64,000 nt of DNA from Carnegiea gigantea (taxonomy: Eukaryota > Streptophyta > Magnoliopsida > Caryophyllales > Cactaceae), in the NCBI GenBank assembly GCA_029747015.1, contig JAKOGI010000145.1, forward strand, positions 936,001-1,000,000, written 5' to 3'. The notes under the pieces are model-generated. The model was given only the letters and a program-made list of their open reading frames with translations, was not told where the DNA came from and searched no databases. Below, piece after piece: positions 22,732 through 34,410 of this stretch; within the stretch, counting starts at the first letter, position 1, and the number at the start of each line of letters is the position of its first letter. The position numbers were made by a program, and so were the translations under genes.

Positions 22732-23180
22732 AGTGAGAATGGGAATGATTTCACTTCCGGGCCAATGAAAAGGTTTTTCTGGGAAGCAAGGGATAGTACA
22801 CGAAACTAGTTGTGTAGACACACCCCAGCAAAATGCTAGGGTGGAAAGAAAGAATTGTCATATATTGAATGTTGCTAGGACTTTGAGGTTTCAAGCCAAT
22901 CTCCCAATTAAATTTCGGGGAGAGTGTGTTTTAACGGTAACCTGCCTAATCAATAGAACCCCTACACTTATCGTACAACAAAAAGCACCACATGAAATTT
23001 TATTTAAAAAGGCACCTTCCTTTGACCGCATTAGGGTGGTTGGGTGCTTGTATGTGTTACACTTACCATAATCAACGAAAAAAGATGAGTTTGACCCTCC
23101 TAGTAGGAGGTGTATTTTTGTGGGCTATCCGTTTGCCAAAAAGGGGTGGAAGGTCTATGATGTGGAAACTATAGAACTTT
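22732..23180 (+). pseudogene. Copia A integrase, C-part
   Basis: This is the continuation of the integrase after the LINE. The second catalytic region lies near 22735 (SENGNDF, corresponding to the usual SDNG-EF). The third acidic residue is in VERKNCHILNVART (22840 onwards), followed by LINRTPT, APHEILFKKAPSF, and IFVGYPFAKKGWKVYD in a neighbouring frame. It matches the rve core plus downstream linker of copia polyproteins. Frameshifts near 23070 and stops break it. Confidence 0.7.
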
Positions 23181-23760
23181 TTGTCACTAATTAAGGATGT
23201 GACTTTTCTTGAAGAATGGTTCCCATATTTTGAATGCTTGGGAAAGGAGGAGAAGAGCAACTATATGATCTGGTGCCTAATAATAGCCATGTTGATGATG
23301 ATTTTGATCATGCCTGGCGTGACAATATTGATGAGGATGTTAGTGATATTCGGTCTGGAGAAACTCACGGCAGAATAACGCTACAAATGGAGAAGCCCAA
23401 ACTAGTGGACGTGACCTAGTCCACTGAGAGACTCCACAGGTTTTGTATGAGCCCGCATCAACTTAGGGGGAGCGTGGTCCACCGTTGCTCATGTGACCCT
23501 CTTCTGGACATGGGGAGAGCTGCCCATCTGAGGCACTGGGCCAAACCAGTGATGTGAGCAGGCCCAAACCATGCTAGTAATAGCCATGGAAGGAGAGGAC
23601 AAAGACGGGCCACCAACCGATTTGGGCCCGACTGTCGCTGAAGGCCCAAGCGGTGCAGCTGCAGCTTGTAGTCCGAATGAAAGCGAGAATGAGGTGCGCA
23701 TAGGTTTGGGCCACGAAGGTCGAGAATGTAAAAGGCCCTGTGACTTGCAAGATTACTTTT
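23181..23760. other. Copia A integrase-RT linker, poorly conserved
   Basis: Acidic stretches (DDDFDHAWRDNIDEDVSD) and Gly/Ala/Pro-rich translations occupy the place of the variable linker between integrase and reverse transcriptase in copia polyproteins. There is no domain, and several overlapping ORFs exist on both strands. Confidence 0.45.
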
Positions 23761-23839
23761 GCTATTCGGTTCATCCAAACGACCCCTTTTTCACTGGCTC
23801 ACTCCAAGTGATCTCCTCAGGTAAATCTCATCCCTTCGT

Positions 23840-24900
23840 ACACTATGTTACTTGTGAAAATTTCTTTAAGTCACATAAGAGTTGTCTTGCTGCTATTACC
23901 GAAGTTGTGGAGCCCAGGTATTTCTATCAAGCAGTTAGAGATCCCAATTATAGAAGCCATGGCCAAGGAAATTGAAGCTTTGGAATTGAATCAGACATGG
24001 ACAATTGAGAAACTACGTCCAAATATGAACTTATAAAGTGTAAACGAGTCCACAAGGTGAAGTATAACTCCGATGGGTCCATTGAGCGGTATAAAGCCCG
24101 ACAAGTGATACGTGGCGATGAGCAGGTAAATGGATTTAACTATTACACAGCATTTGCTCTAGTAGAAAAGATGGTAAGTGTTCAGTGTTTTCTTTTGGTT
24201 CCTACAGCTAAAGGCTAGGAACTATATCAGATGGACGTGCATGATGCCTTCTTACAAGAAGACCTGGAAGAAGAGGTGTACATGAAATTGCCACCAAGTT
24301 TCAAGTCCTCTAACCCTACTAAGGTTTGAAGATTTCATAAGTCCCTTTATGGTTATTGACAAGTCCCACGCCAATGGTTTTCTGAGTTGTCATCCAAATT
24401 GATTGATTAAGGGTTCATTCAGTCATATGCAGATTATTCTTTGTTCACTTATCGAAAATGAGATGACTGTATGGCCTTGTTGGTGTAGGTCGATGATTTA
24501 GTACTACTGGAAATGATTCTTAACCCTATGCTCAATTTAAAGAGTATCTCAGTAAGTGTTTTCATATTAAGGACCTAGGAGCTCTAAAGTATTTTTTGAG
24601 AATCAAGGTGGCTCGAGGACCAAAAGAGATCTTTTTATATCAAAGAAAGTATGCACTTGAAATCATTGATGAGAGTTGGAATGCTTGGGTCAAAGCCAGC
24701 ATGGAGACAAATCATAAGCTTGCTTTGGCTACAGTAAAACATTTACTGGACTCGATGCCATATCGACGGTTGATTGGGAAACTTATCTATCTCACTTTAC
24801 AAGGCCTGAGTTGTGTTATATTGTGCATATACTATCTCAGTTTATGCAAGAACCCAGACAGGAGCACATGGAAGCATCCAAATGGGTTTTGAGATATCTA
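23840..24900 (+). pseudogene. Copia A reverse transcriptase, decayed
   Basis: Copies element RNA into DNA in intact elements. Motifs in shifting frames: EVVEPRYFYQAVRDP then AMAKEIEALELNQTWTI (23900-24010), YKARQVIRGDEQ (24090), MDVHDAFLQEDLEEEVYM (24230), KSLYGY (24340). The catalytic YVDD is destroyed: the Tyr codon at 24486-24488 reads TAG, followed by VDD. Further TAG/TGA codons replace Trp or Gln. The frame ends in the 24596-24892 region. Confidence 0.75.
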
Positions 24901-24954
24901 AAGTGCAATCCAGGACAGGGAATTTTGTTAAAGAGAGACTCCAACTTGCAGCTT

Positions 24955-25186
24955 TATGCACACTGTGATTCTGACTAGGGAGCTTGTTCTATAATAAGGC
25001 GGTTATTGACTGGGTACTTTGTTAAACTAGGAGACTCACCAATATCATGGAAGACAAAGAAATAAAATACAATTTCCTATTTCTCAATAGAAGCAGAATA
25101 TATTTTGTCACCAGTGAGTTAATTTGGATTAAATCCTTCCTTGCTTCTCTTGGAGTATTCCTTGATTATCCAGTATTGTTTAACTT
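24955..25186 (+). pseudogene. Copia A RNase H, first part
   Basis: RNase H degrades the RNA strand during reverse transcription. Recognisable pieces are the SDXGAC-like region near 24970, the LTGYFVKLGDSPISWKTKK-like region near 25000-25060 and EAEY near 25092. It is interrupted at 25186 by a solo LTR and resumes at 26443. Confidence 0.6.
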
Positions 25187-26442
25187 TGTATCGCAAGTGC
25201 ACGGTGCTAGTTGTAACTAGCAATGACAAGTACTGGTCGTGCCCACAAGGAACTTGATTTCAATTACCAAAATCAATTTATAAAACTCAATTTAGGCAAA
25301 AGCTCAATATGGTTGAATGATTGCTAACTAATAGTACTATTCTACTGAAACTGATGAATTGTCAAATTCAATGATAGCAAAGGTCCTAGATTGGGATTCA
25401 CCACACTATTATTCCATATGAGCCATAACTAGATCATGCAAACCATGCCCATGAAAATAACCAAAATGAAAAGGATTACAATTAGAGCGCATGTAAACCT
25501 TCTCTTGAAGGTCAGTGGACTGACTAAGTTAATCATAGTTATCTATTTTCATGAAACTAAGATGATCAAAGTCACAAGATTAAGCAATTAATTATTTCCA
25601 ATTGAGAACCTAACCGTTTCACGTCAAGAAGATCAATTGCTCCCAAAGTCGCGCTAGATAAAGGATTTAGCTTTTGTTGATCTCCTAAACCCTAATTAAG
25701 AACAGTGAATTAAACTCTCTCAAGTAATCTAATCCAACCATTATTTGGTGTACTAGGCAAGACTTTAATTCACAATCGTAGGCACGATTCACGAAAATCT
25801 AAAGCATGATTCAAGTTCGCACAATAGGGGCTACTCCCAATCCAAGCCTAATAGTTTAGCCTCTAATCATACTACTAATTATAATCAAGAACAAGAAGCT
25901 AGAAGATATCACAAAAGATACAAACTTTGATTTAGATCGTAAAGAAAAGAAGAAAAGAAACGTACTGTAATTGATTCCAAGAGTGGTAGTACAAATTCAC
26001 ATTCGATTCAACTTCAATCTAATGTCTAAGATTTGTGAAAAGTATCTAACGTTGAAAGCCTATCGCCCCTTTTCGAGAGCCTACAGCAAAAATTCAAATA
26101 TGTCCCATTGTAACCGCGACGAAACAATTTAGTCGTGCTGGGCACTAAAGTGGCACAGTCGTGCCACACGGCACAGTGCCATCGTGCCACTTTGGCTGCC
26201 TAGTAGGGGGTCCCTGTGCCAGTCCTCTAAGCCTCGACAATCTCTTTCTTAGCTTGAAATCCGCCTTCTTGGCCCTCCTTTCAAGCGACATTAGTGGGTT
26301 TTCCATTTTCCTTCAACTGGAACTCCTGAAAATATGAAAACATCTTACATGAGCAAATTCTATGCTTTGAGGTTCAACCTAAAAATCATTGAAAGGAGAG
26401 GTCAAAACTAAGTTCAAAAGAGGTAAAAATTGAGGTGTATCA
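25187..26442 (-). mobile_element. Solo LTR (gypsy/Athila-like) inserted in copia A
   Basis: On the minus strand it begins TGATACACCTC and ends GCGATACA, giving TG...CA over 1,256 bp, with no coding sequence. It interrupts the RNase H frame of copia A. It resembles the LTR at 54504-55914 in layout: same TGATA start, GTGCAC/GTGCC-rich middle, and CCTAATTA-rich body. It is therefore read as a solo LTR left by LTR-LTR recombination. The flanks (AACTT and TCTAA) do not form a clean target duplication. Confidence 0.6.
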
Positions 26443-26700
26443 TCTAATAAAGCTATCTTTTGACAAGTAGGCAGTATTACACATAGCCAAGAATCCAATT
26501 TTCCATGACAGGACTAAACACATTGAAATCGATTGTCACTTCGTGCATGAACGTATATTATCAGGAGATCTTGTAGCCACCTCTCTACCACCCAAGTATC
26601 AACTGGCCGATATATTCACCAAAGCTTTAGGAACGCTGCAATTCCAATTCTTCAACACAAGTTGGGCATTGTTAAACCCATGCTCCAACGTGAAGGGAAA
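26443..26700 (+). pseudogene. Copia A RNase H end and polypurine tract
   Basis: The RNase H continues (NKAIF, then [14 protein letters not shown] near 26520 in an adjoining frame) and ends with [16 protein letters not shown] and [11 protein letters not shown], the typical C-terminus of copia polyproteins. AAGGGAAA at 26693-26700 immediately before the LTR is the polypurine tract that primes plus-strand synthesis. Confidence 0.75.
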
Positions 26701-26885
26701 TGTTGAGGAAAGAAATATTCTGATAAATATTGTGTAAATATTTCATCAGTTACTTGAGCATTAAGCTAAGGTTAGGAGTCTCGAGATTGTGTCTAGCTAG
26801 GAATCTTTGTAATTGTGTATATATGCTCAGCATATGAATGAAAAAGGATAGGCCTTCTATTATGCTCTTTTCCTTGCTTTTGACA
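26701..26885 (+). repeat. Copia A 3' LTR
   Basis: Starts TGTTGAGG, ends TTTTGACA, preceded by a polypurine tract and followed by the target duplication TAGAC. It differs from the 5' LTR mainly by transitions. Confidence 0.9.
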
Positions 26886-26890
26886 TAGAC

Positions 26891-28539
26891 AGAGGGTGAG
26901 GAAGTAGGGGAGAGGATTTCGTTGAAAAATGCATGCTATAGTTGGGAACAATGGAGATTGGGGGTGTTCGAATGGGGATGGGACGGGGAGGGCCTAGCTT
27001 TTTGGAAAATATTTTTGAAGGGAAAGTGTTTTTTATTTTTAAAAAAAAGATGTTGGTGTTTCTTGTGAATAAGGGGGTTGATGAATAAGGTACAACCCAA
27101 ACCAAACAGCACCTTGTTTCTTTCTATATTTAATATATTTTCAATTTCTAGAATATAATTATGAGTTTATTTAAAGACAAAAATTGAATGGCTAGGATCT
27201 ACATGTGACACATGCAAGGCTTAGATTTTTTCAACTATGGTGGTTGTCTTATAATGGCAATCATTATACGCGCAATATAATTTTTTGGATGATTAGTTGT
27301 CTATTTCAACATTTAAGCTTCATTTGGTAGTTTGTGCATTTGTTCAGGTTTAATTTTGTTAGCTTGGTTCCTAATTTAGTTGTTAAGTTTAATTATGTTT
27401 TGATGTTAATTATGGCCAATTTGTTTGTTTGGGTTGTGATTAACACGTATGGGGCTTAGTTGATCTTGTTTGGGACGGACTTCACCTTATTTAGTCTTTA
27501 ATTTGGGATGTGCTCATGTATCTACTAAATGTTTGATGAAATATTTGGAAAACCTTCAGCCATCTTTTTGGTAGTTTGTTTGTGCCTATAGGTGAGGCAA
27601 AATTGCTTGTCTGGGTAGGGCAAATATCTAATAGTATGACATGAGAGCAATCTGCATACTATCTCGATCAGTCTACGGTCGCTATTCTTATGGCCATGTA
27701 TTTGTAGTCTTACTTTTGCAAAACTTCCTCCTAACAAAGGTTCTAGGTGCTCCCCCTTGCCCCCTTTTGCAAATTTTTTTAAGGAAAAAAAAAAAGATAT
27801 GGCTCAATGAATTGTGGCAGGTATGTATATGAAACTAACTCCTAGTGCTAGTAAGTTGTCTGAGCAATTTTTAAACACAAAAGTAAAGTCAAATGTGTAC
27901 TTTTTATGTGTTTTCCTTTTTGTTGTAGAGGAGAGGCTTAGTTCTCATTAATTTATAACAAGATGTATAGGGCCAAGCTGCCCTTACATGATCTATTGCA
28001 TATAATATATAGATTAGTACTCTCATGCGGATAAGAGTTGACTAACCTGGCTTCGAGATTAGTATCCTTAGGGTATTTCCTTCTAGCAAATACCAGGGGA
28101 TTTTTGTCGTATTTTGTTGTATTCTATTGGAAATGAGTTTATCCATGTAAGCATGTCCTCAGGGTATCTCCTTCCAGCGAACGAAATACTGATGGGCTAG
28201 AAGGAAAGTGCTAATTATAAAGGACTTGGTTTTGGAAGCAGACTGTAGGATTTTAAATTGGGCATGGGTTCTAATTATGACTACCTTGGGGAGGGTATGA
28301 GTCCATTGCCTTCTAGAAGCCGTGAGAATACCATAACTTATGAGTTGTAATGCTCATTCAAAGAGAGTACTCACTTGTGAATCCAATACCTTCCAAAGAG
28401 ACTTCATTTGTTAAGAGCTTGAGGTTTGCTTATTGTAAACTATGCTTTGAAGCGTTTAGAAAGTGTGTGCTCTTTTGGAAGGACTCCGATCAGATTGAAA
28501 ATAGCTTTCCTTTACATAAAATAGTTTTGTTGTGGTCTG
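26891..28539. other. Repeat-derived spacer; includes a block shared with 58380-58700
   Basis: No gene recognised. Two related sentences, CCTTAGGGTATTTCCTTCTAGC and CCTCAGGGTATCTCCTTCCAGC, occur at about 28067 and 28158, so there is a short duplication. The block 28260-28530 is clearly but distantly similar to 58380-58700 (shared order: GAGGGTA-GAGTCCA, GAATACCAT, GAGTTGTAATGCTCA-like, AAGAGAG-ACTCA, GAATCCAATACC, CTTTCCT). This is a dispersed repeat family, probably an old LTR. Copia B inserted at its right edge. Confidence 0.45.
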
Positions 28540-29980
28540 TGTTGAGCCTATTAGGAAATTGTTGACCTCATACTTGTATAAAGTTTTGATGATAACAAAC
28601 ACAAATGTAATGCTCTATATGGTTGTGCTTGAGTTATGTGTTGTTGACAGGATCCGGAAAATATTTTTGAAATATCTTGCTTGATTAATAAGTGTTTGAG
28701 AACAGTGTCTTGGAACAGTTGCTGAAAAGTACATGTGTTTCAGAACATTATTTCAGATCAGTTCTAGGAATAGTTCTTCAGAGCAGCCGACTGATAAGGA
28801 CCCAAGGAGCATCAAAGAACACGGAGTATTTCAGAATAGCTCAAGAAACCGTTCTGAGAAGCGTCAAAGCATTTGGAGCGACAAGTCAAATCGTATACGA
28901 GCTGTCCAGCTGATTAACAAGAGTCATTGGTTTGATATTTGTTTTATTTTATTAGATTCTTGTCAATACGCCAATTAGAAGGTCTTGATTTAACATTTAC
29001 TTTAAATAGTTTTTGAGATATCTCAGAACACTGTCTCAGACCAGTTCTGAGAACAGGGTTTAGAGTGTTTTTAAGCCAAAACTGAATTTCACAGTTTTTC
29101 CTTGATTTTTGGGCTGATATTTTTGAAATATTTGCGATATATTTTCTGTAGTCGTTGAGTCCAAAAGAGTTATTTTTGGTTTTGAAAATATTGTGGAGAG
29201 TTTTTAGCCTACTTTTTAGGGTGAATTTTTCATCAAGTAAAACAACTCCTATTTTTAGAATATAGCTAATAGGTGGAGAAAATTGTGAGCTTGGCTGTTG
29301 GAAATTTGTGGTACTCATTTATCCTTGCGGCTCAAGCTGTTAGTGGGTGAGTTACCAAGTCTTGCGGCACAAGCACATAAAAATTTTGTTTTATCCCACT
29401 TAGACTCTCTTATTTAAGAAACTCTTATACCTCAGCATTGCTCACGGTTTTTCAAGGGATTAAAACGTGCTTTGTGAGTCATATTTTCAGAAAGAAAAAC
29501 CTTCAAAGTGTTTGCAAAAGTCGAGTCTTCTTCATTGGCATACTAGGCGCTCAATTGTACCTTACACCCGCTTATTTAGAAGCACTTAAAGTGAGGTGTT
29601 CATTTCATTTTCTCTTTTCATCAGTGAGAATTGAGTATGTCCAAGTCTAGGGAGACTTTGGACGTGGTGTAACTTGTCTTAGGGTAGACGGTTATGTGAG
29701 TGTTACATTTGTAACGGTGTAGGTTACTTCTGTAACGTATTTGGCCCGTATAGTAGAAGTGTGTGAAAATCATACAGGGGTAGGTCGTGGTTTTTCACCT
29801 CAGTTGGGTCAGAGGTGTTTTCCACATAAAAACACCGTGTGCATGCTGTTTACTTTCCGCTGCCTGGTTCACTGCAAACATTCTGTCCGAACTGTTCTTG
29901 AAGGTGTTTCCAGAAACTTGGAAAAATCGGCTAACATAATTCACCCCCCTCTTGTGTTCGTGTACTTTCAAAACTATTAA
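28540..29980 (+). repeat. Copia B 5' LTR
   Basis: Starts TGTTGAGCC; the last bases read ACTATTA (CA decayed to TA; the 3' LTR has ACTATCA). It ends three bases before the primer-binding site. Small ORFs inside (28692-28978, 29438-29650, 29741-29980) recur at equivalent positions in the 3' LTR and are incidental to the LTR sequence. Confidence 0.88.
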
Positions 29981-29982
29981 GT

Positions 29983-29993
29983 GGTATCAGAGA
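29983..29993 (+). promoter_or_regulatory. Copia B primer-binding site
   Basis: TGGTATCAGAG matches the complement of the initiator tRNA-Met 3' end, the standard primer for plant copia reverse transcription. Confidence 0.85.
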
Positions 29994-30053
29994 AGGTTCT
30001 CATTTAAAGGCTAACACCTTGAGAGATCCTAGAAGATAAGTACACTACAAGGA

Positions 30054-30948
30054 ATGCTTGAGGGTCAATCTGTGACTCGATCACCACACTTTAATGGTCA
30101 ACATTATAGTTGGTGGAAGAATCGCATGGAAAACTATGTTCAAGTTGATGATTATGAATTATGGATGATCATCAAGAATGGTCCACTCATTCCCAAAAAG
30201 GCAATCGAAGATGGGAATATGGTTCCTAAGGAGCCTCAGGAATTCAATACCGAAGATTTTAAGATGATGAAAAAGAATGCAAAGGCCAAAAAGCTCTTAT
30301 ATTTTGGCCTTGGTCCTGATGAGTACACTCGCATTTCTGAGTGCGAGTCAGCCAAAGAAATTTGGGATGCCCTCCAAGTAGCTCATGAAGGTACAAATCA
30401 AGTGAAGCAGTCAAGAATTGAGCTTCTTATAAGAAAGTATGAGCTATTTGAAATGGGTGATAAAGAAACGGTGATGGAGATGTATACCCATTTCACCCAT
30501 ATTACTAATGAGCTAAAATCATTTGGAAAGTCCTTCACCACTGAGGAATTGATAAGGAAAATCCTACGATTTTTGCCACAGTCATGGGAGGCCAAAGTCA
30601 CGGCCATTCAAGAGGCCAAGGATATGAACAAAATCTCCTTGGACGAGCTCATTGGCAATCTCCAAACTTATAAGCTTAGAAGAAGCTCTCAGCTGAAAGA
30701 GGAGACCAAGAGAGATCGAGGCCTTGCTCTAAAGGCCTTGCAAGAGGATGGTTCGGACCTTGATGAAGAAGAAATGGCCATGATCACCCGAAAATTCAAG
30801 AAGTTCTTCAAGAAGGCTAAGGAGAACTGCGAAAAGAAGAACTTCAGCAATCCCAGAAGCAATGAACGAGAGCAGTTCATTGGGTGTTTCCAGTGTGGCA
30901 AACATGACCACATTGTGAAGAACTGCCCTCTGCTGAAGGAAGAATAGG
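30054..30948 (+). CDS. Copia B gag, N-terminal capsid portion
   Basis: A 297-codon open frame, 70 bp after the primer-binding site. The N-terminus VTRSPHFNGQHYSWWKNRME is the conserved start of copia gag (DUF4219-like), followed by the UBN2-type capsid region (LYFGLGPDEYTRISECESAK, ELLIRKYELFEMGDKETV). A CCHC zinc knuckle CFQCGKHDHIVKNC lies at about residues 278-291, then a TAG stop. The homologous frame continues past this TAG and a second one ten bases later, so the stops are probably CAG-to-TAG mutations and the original polyprotein was longer. Capsid proteins of this family package the element's RNA in the cytoplasm. Confidence 0.85.
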
Positions 30949-31270
30949 AGACAGAATAGTTCCGGAAACAAGGCAGAAAACAGTTTGGGAACAGTTCTGC
31001 AAGGCGTTTGTCAAAGGCAATGCTGGCGGCTTGGGGTGACACTACGGAGGACGATGAGGCCTCTGAAGAAGAAGAAGCTGCCGTAGCACTCATGGCCAGG
31101 AGTAAGTCAGATTCGGATGATGAGCCAGTGGATAGTCTCTCCGAACTCAAGGGAAAGGTACGTGGTCTTAACAAAGCAAAACTTGAGGAATTGCTATTCA
31201 CATTGATGGTTGAATGTGATGCTATTAATGCTGAAAATTGCATGGTAAAAGATGTCTGTTCTGAAGAGCA
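30949..31270 (+). pseudogene. Copia B gag, middle portion
   Basis: The frame of the gag ORF continues with AAWGDTTEDDEASEEEE and VALMARSKSDSDDEPVDSL, the acidic linker that follows the first zinc knuckle in SIRE-type gag. It is interrupted after DVCSEE by a foreign insertion and resumes at 34411 with LKRDVRKLEHANE. Confidence 0.75.
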
Positions 31271-34200
31271 CACTGTAACACCCCCAAATTGACAATGCCT
31301 GATTAGTCTAACTTAATCGTCTGTGTACTATCGGTTTGTAGCGGAAGCTTTTGATTGGACGCATTACTGCCGTTCCGTGAAGGAACAAGGCTGTCTGATT
31401 AAGTAAATTTTGGAGATAAGACATCTATCTATTTATGCATTTCATAATATACGTGATAATTTTCGTATACCAATACTACACATTATCAACCCCGAAATCT
31501 CAAAAGAATAACATCCAACAAATCTCCCGGGCCTACCGTCACTGTGAGCATCTGGCTAGCTAACGCACAGTAAGAACTGTAACTCTCGTTCGTTGCTTGC
31601 TGCCTTCTAGCTTGCCAGGAGAATGTCTGTTCATTTGTTTATTACCTAAAACAAAAAACATGAAAACATTCGGATAATGAGTCGAAGCTCAGTATGCACA
31701 TTCCTATGCTGTTAAATAAGTTTTGTATGTAAATGGTTGGGCGACCGCATTTCAAAACATTTTATTTTGCAAACAGGGGAGAGAGAATGTATAAGTAAAA
31801 CTGATTTGTTGCTTATTATCTGAAAGTGGACCCCTTGTTGACGTCTGCTGCGATCTTGAGATAGGTGCACACCTCCCAGGCCGATCGGAGAGCTTGAGTT
31901 GCAGCCGCGCGGGTAAATTGAAGGGCATAAGCCCTGATGATTGAGCATTGACAGGGCCACTTGCTTATATGACAAAACATTGAGCAAACTAATTCCTTAA
32001 AGGAGCATTACATTGATTTTTCATCATTGAGAAACATGTGAGTTTTTGAAGAATACAGGCAATGTACGTACCTGATTTTTTTTGAAATTCTCTCCCTTTT
32101 ATAATGGAGCATGTGTGTTGGCAACTTGAAGCGACCAATGTGGCCTCATTCCTGCTTCCAATATTTTAGTTGACCCCTATTAGTGCAACATTACGAAGTT
32201 TATTAAATTTCTCAACTTAATGGTATTTGTAACTAGCTGTGTTTTTATAACTAACGGGGTTATCACCATTACGTTTTAAATTAAGTATAGAAGTTCATGG
32301 TTATTGTCATTTCGTTGCATGCTTAGCCTTAAGGCCATTGTAAATCATTGTTATCAATATGTTTGTTAACGTTGTTATTATTAGTAATGTTATTGTAATT
32401 GCTAATTGTTATATAAATTTTTATATTCACACCTTACGCTATGATTATTATTACGGTTATGGGTTCCTGTCACTGAACTGCCGTTATTGCAACCAAAGGT
32501 TCATTTGAATCAACTTAGCTCAGTTTCGTTCTGTTCTTTACCCCCAAACACTGAACCTTATATCACTGACTTTATGTCAATAGCACAATCCTATCTTACA
32601 ACATTCTATCACCGCACTCGTATCATCTCCCTCAGTTATCCTCTTTGTAACGCTCTTAACCTCATCAGCTCCATCTCACTCACGCTCGTACTTTATTTAA
32701 AGCACAACTCCAGAACTTTAACCCATTACCTTCATGGCATCACATATCTGGTCAATACTTGCTAACTAATTACGCAAATCATTAACTAAGCAAGTGTTGA
32801 CTAGAACCTAAATTAGGACATAAACTCCAACCCATCAAGGTCATGACCCCAACATTCATTCGTAGTTTAACCGAACGAAGCCATAACTTCAAATAGCCAT
32901 TAATGCTAATGACCACCCACAATTTTAATAGCACAACCATATCAAGTCATAAATCTACACCATAACCAAAGCAATCTCGAATTTCAGAACTTTGCATTAC
33001 ACGGGATACCCAAATAACAACAAACACTTTTTAACTTCATAATTTCACAGCATGACCAAGATCTTTCATCGAAATTAATTCAAAAATTCAATGAATTTTC
33101 ATAAACAAATTAGAGTCCAACTAAGGCTCAGAATCTCATAAATTCACAACATAACCAAGTAACCTTAAACTTGTATCAATAGCTTCAGAAGTTATATCAA
33201 CTTGTATCAACTTATATCAACTTATAACATCACCACTCAATTCACCAAATTTTTACCAACCCATACCAACACTCTACCAATTCTCCCCAAACCACAATTC
33301 AGTTCAAACATCCAAACATCCACAAACATTTCAGAAATTTACAAACAAATCACTATCAATGCTTAATAGATCATTTAATAAACGAATCCAATCCTAATCT
33401 AACCATCACAATCCCAATACTACGATCATCCCTAACCCCCATTTAATCCACTTAAATATTTCACTCAAAGTTCAAGAAGGCTACACTTTCATAGGTATTC
33501 AAACTAACCTCATTCAACACAATTAATTTGCGAATTCAACGAAGTATTATCAAGGATTTCACATTCATATAAACTCCACACTCTCAGCATTCTCACTGCC
33601 CATTTTGCCTCAACAACAGTCCAGTCCCAATGTCCACCATCCTTTCCAATTTCATAACTAAGCAAACACAAATGCTACTTACATCACGAATCAGTAATTT
33701 CAATCTCAAACAACCCAAGAAATCGAACTAAATTCGGTTTAGGGTTTTACCTTCCAATTGGGTTTAAGCCAAAACCAGGAGTGGGTGGTGGTGTTGGTTG
33801 GTGGTGGTGGACGGCAACCGGCAGCTGACGGGGGCCAAAACCCGGTGACGACGGCGGCAGAAACCCAGGCAGAATAGGGGGTTCCCGTGCGGTTTTCCCG
33901 TGTGGCAGAACAGGGCTAGGTTCGACGAAGCTCGAACGAACGGGGCCGGGGAAAGGGCGACGGTGGCTGGGCTGCCTCAGCCGGCGGGTCGACGGCAGCA
34001 GACGGCCGCTGGCCGGTTCTTTCCCAGCCAGTGAAACAAAGGAGGCGAGAGAGAGGGGGGTGTCAGGGGGTCGTGAGGCAGAGAGCAGAGAAAGAGAGAG
34101 AGGGTTGAGGTTTGGGGGTTTTGGGTTTAATTTGGGTTGATTTTAGTTTAGTTATGTCGGTTCGTTTTTTTTTTTTTTGGTGAATTATTCTTTCTTCTTG

Positions 34201-34405
34201 TTATCACTATTGTTATTAGTATTATTATTATTATTATTCTTGCTATTGAGGAGTTTACTATTATCTGGTTTGAGGTCACATCGTCACTTCAACCTGCAAC
34301 GCACAAGTATGTATACATATATATACATGTACATGAAATGCTGAATTGAAATGCGGCGCCCAACTGACTTATTTGGAAATTAACATAATTCAAACTAATT
34401 TAAAT
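31271..34405 (+). mobile_element. 3.1-kb non-coding insertion in copia B gag (large LTR-like element)
   Basis: It splits the gag frame between DVCSEE and LKRDV. Near-identical 5-mers GAGCA (31266-31270) and GAGTA (34406-34410) flank it and may be a target duplication. It begins CACTGTAACACCCCC; TGTAACACCCC is a frequent start of plant gypsy-type LTRs. A long AT-rich body is followed by a GC-rich, GGTGGTGG-rich segment (33770-34120) with AGAGAGAG runs and a T-rich, ATT-repeat end. No coding domain was found; ORFs such as 31712-31987 and 32487-32765 show none. Best read as a large solo LTR or non-autonomous element; the exact class is not established. Confidence 0.55.
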
Positions 34406-34410
34406 GAGTA

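Larger units (their letters stand above)
18977..26885 (+). mobile_element. Copia element A, Ty1-copia retrotransposon with nested insertions
   Basis: The element is bounded by LTRs of 184 and 185 bp that align end to end (18977-19160, 26701-26885) and by a perfect 5-bp target duplication TAGAC (18972-18976 and 26886-26890). The interior reads gag, protease, integrase, reverse transcriptase, RNase H, the copia order. Short LTRs and the gag sequence suggest a Retrofit/Ale-like lineage, which is my inference. By eye about 15-20 differences separate the LTRs, so it is old. A LINE and a solo LTR inserted later; together they make up about 2.9 kb of the span. Confidence 0.9.

Noticed and set aside
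22570..22821. Minus-strand ORF with a poly-Asn run
   Set aside because: It is the reverse translation of the (TTG)n tail of the LINE.
28692..29980. Several ORFs in the copia B LTRs as small genes
   Set aside because: They occur in equivalent places in both LTRs, are not conserved in length, and show no domain; incidental LTR frames.
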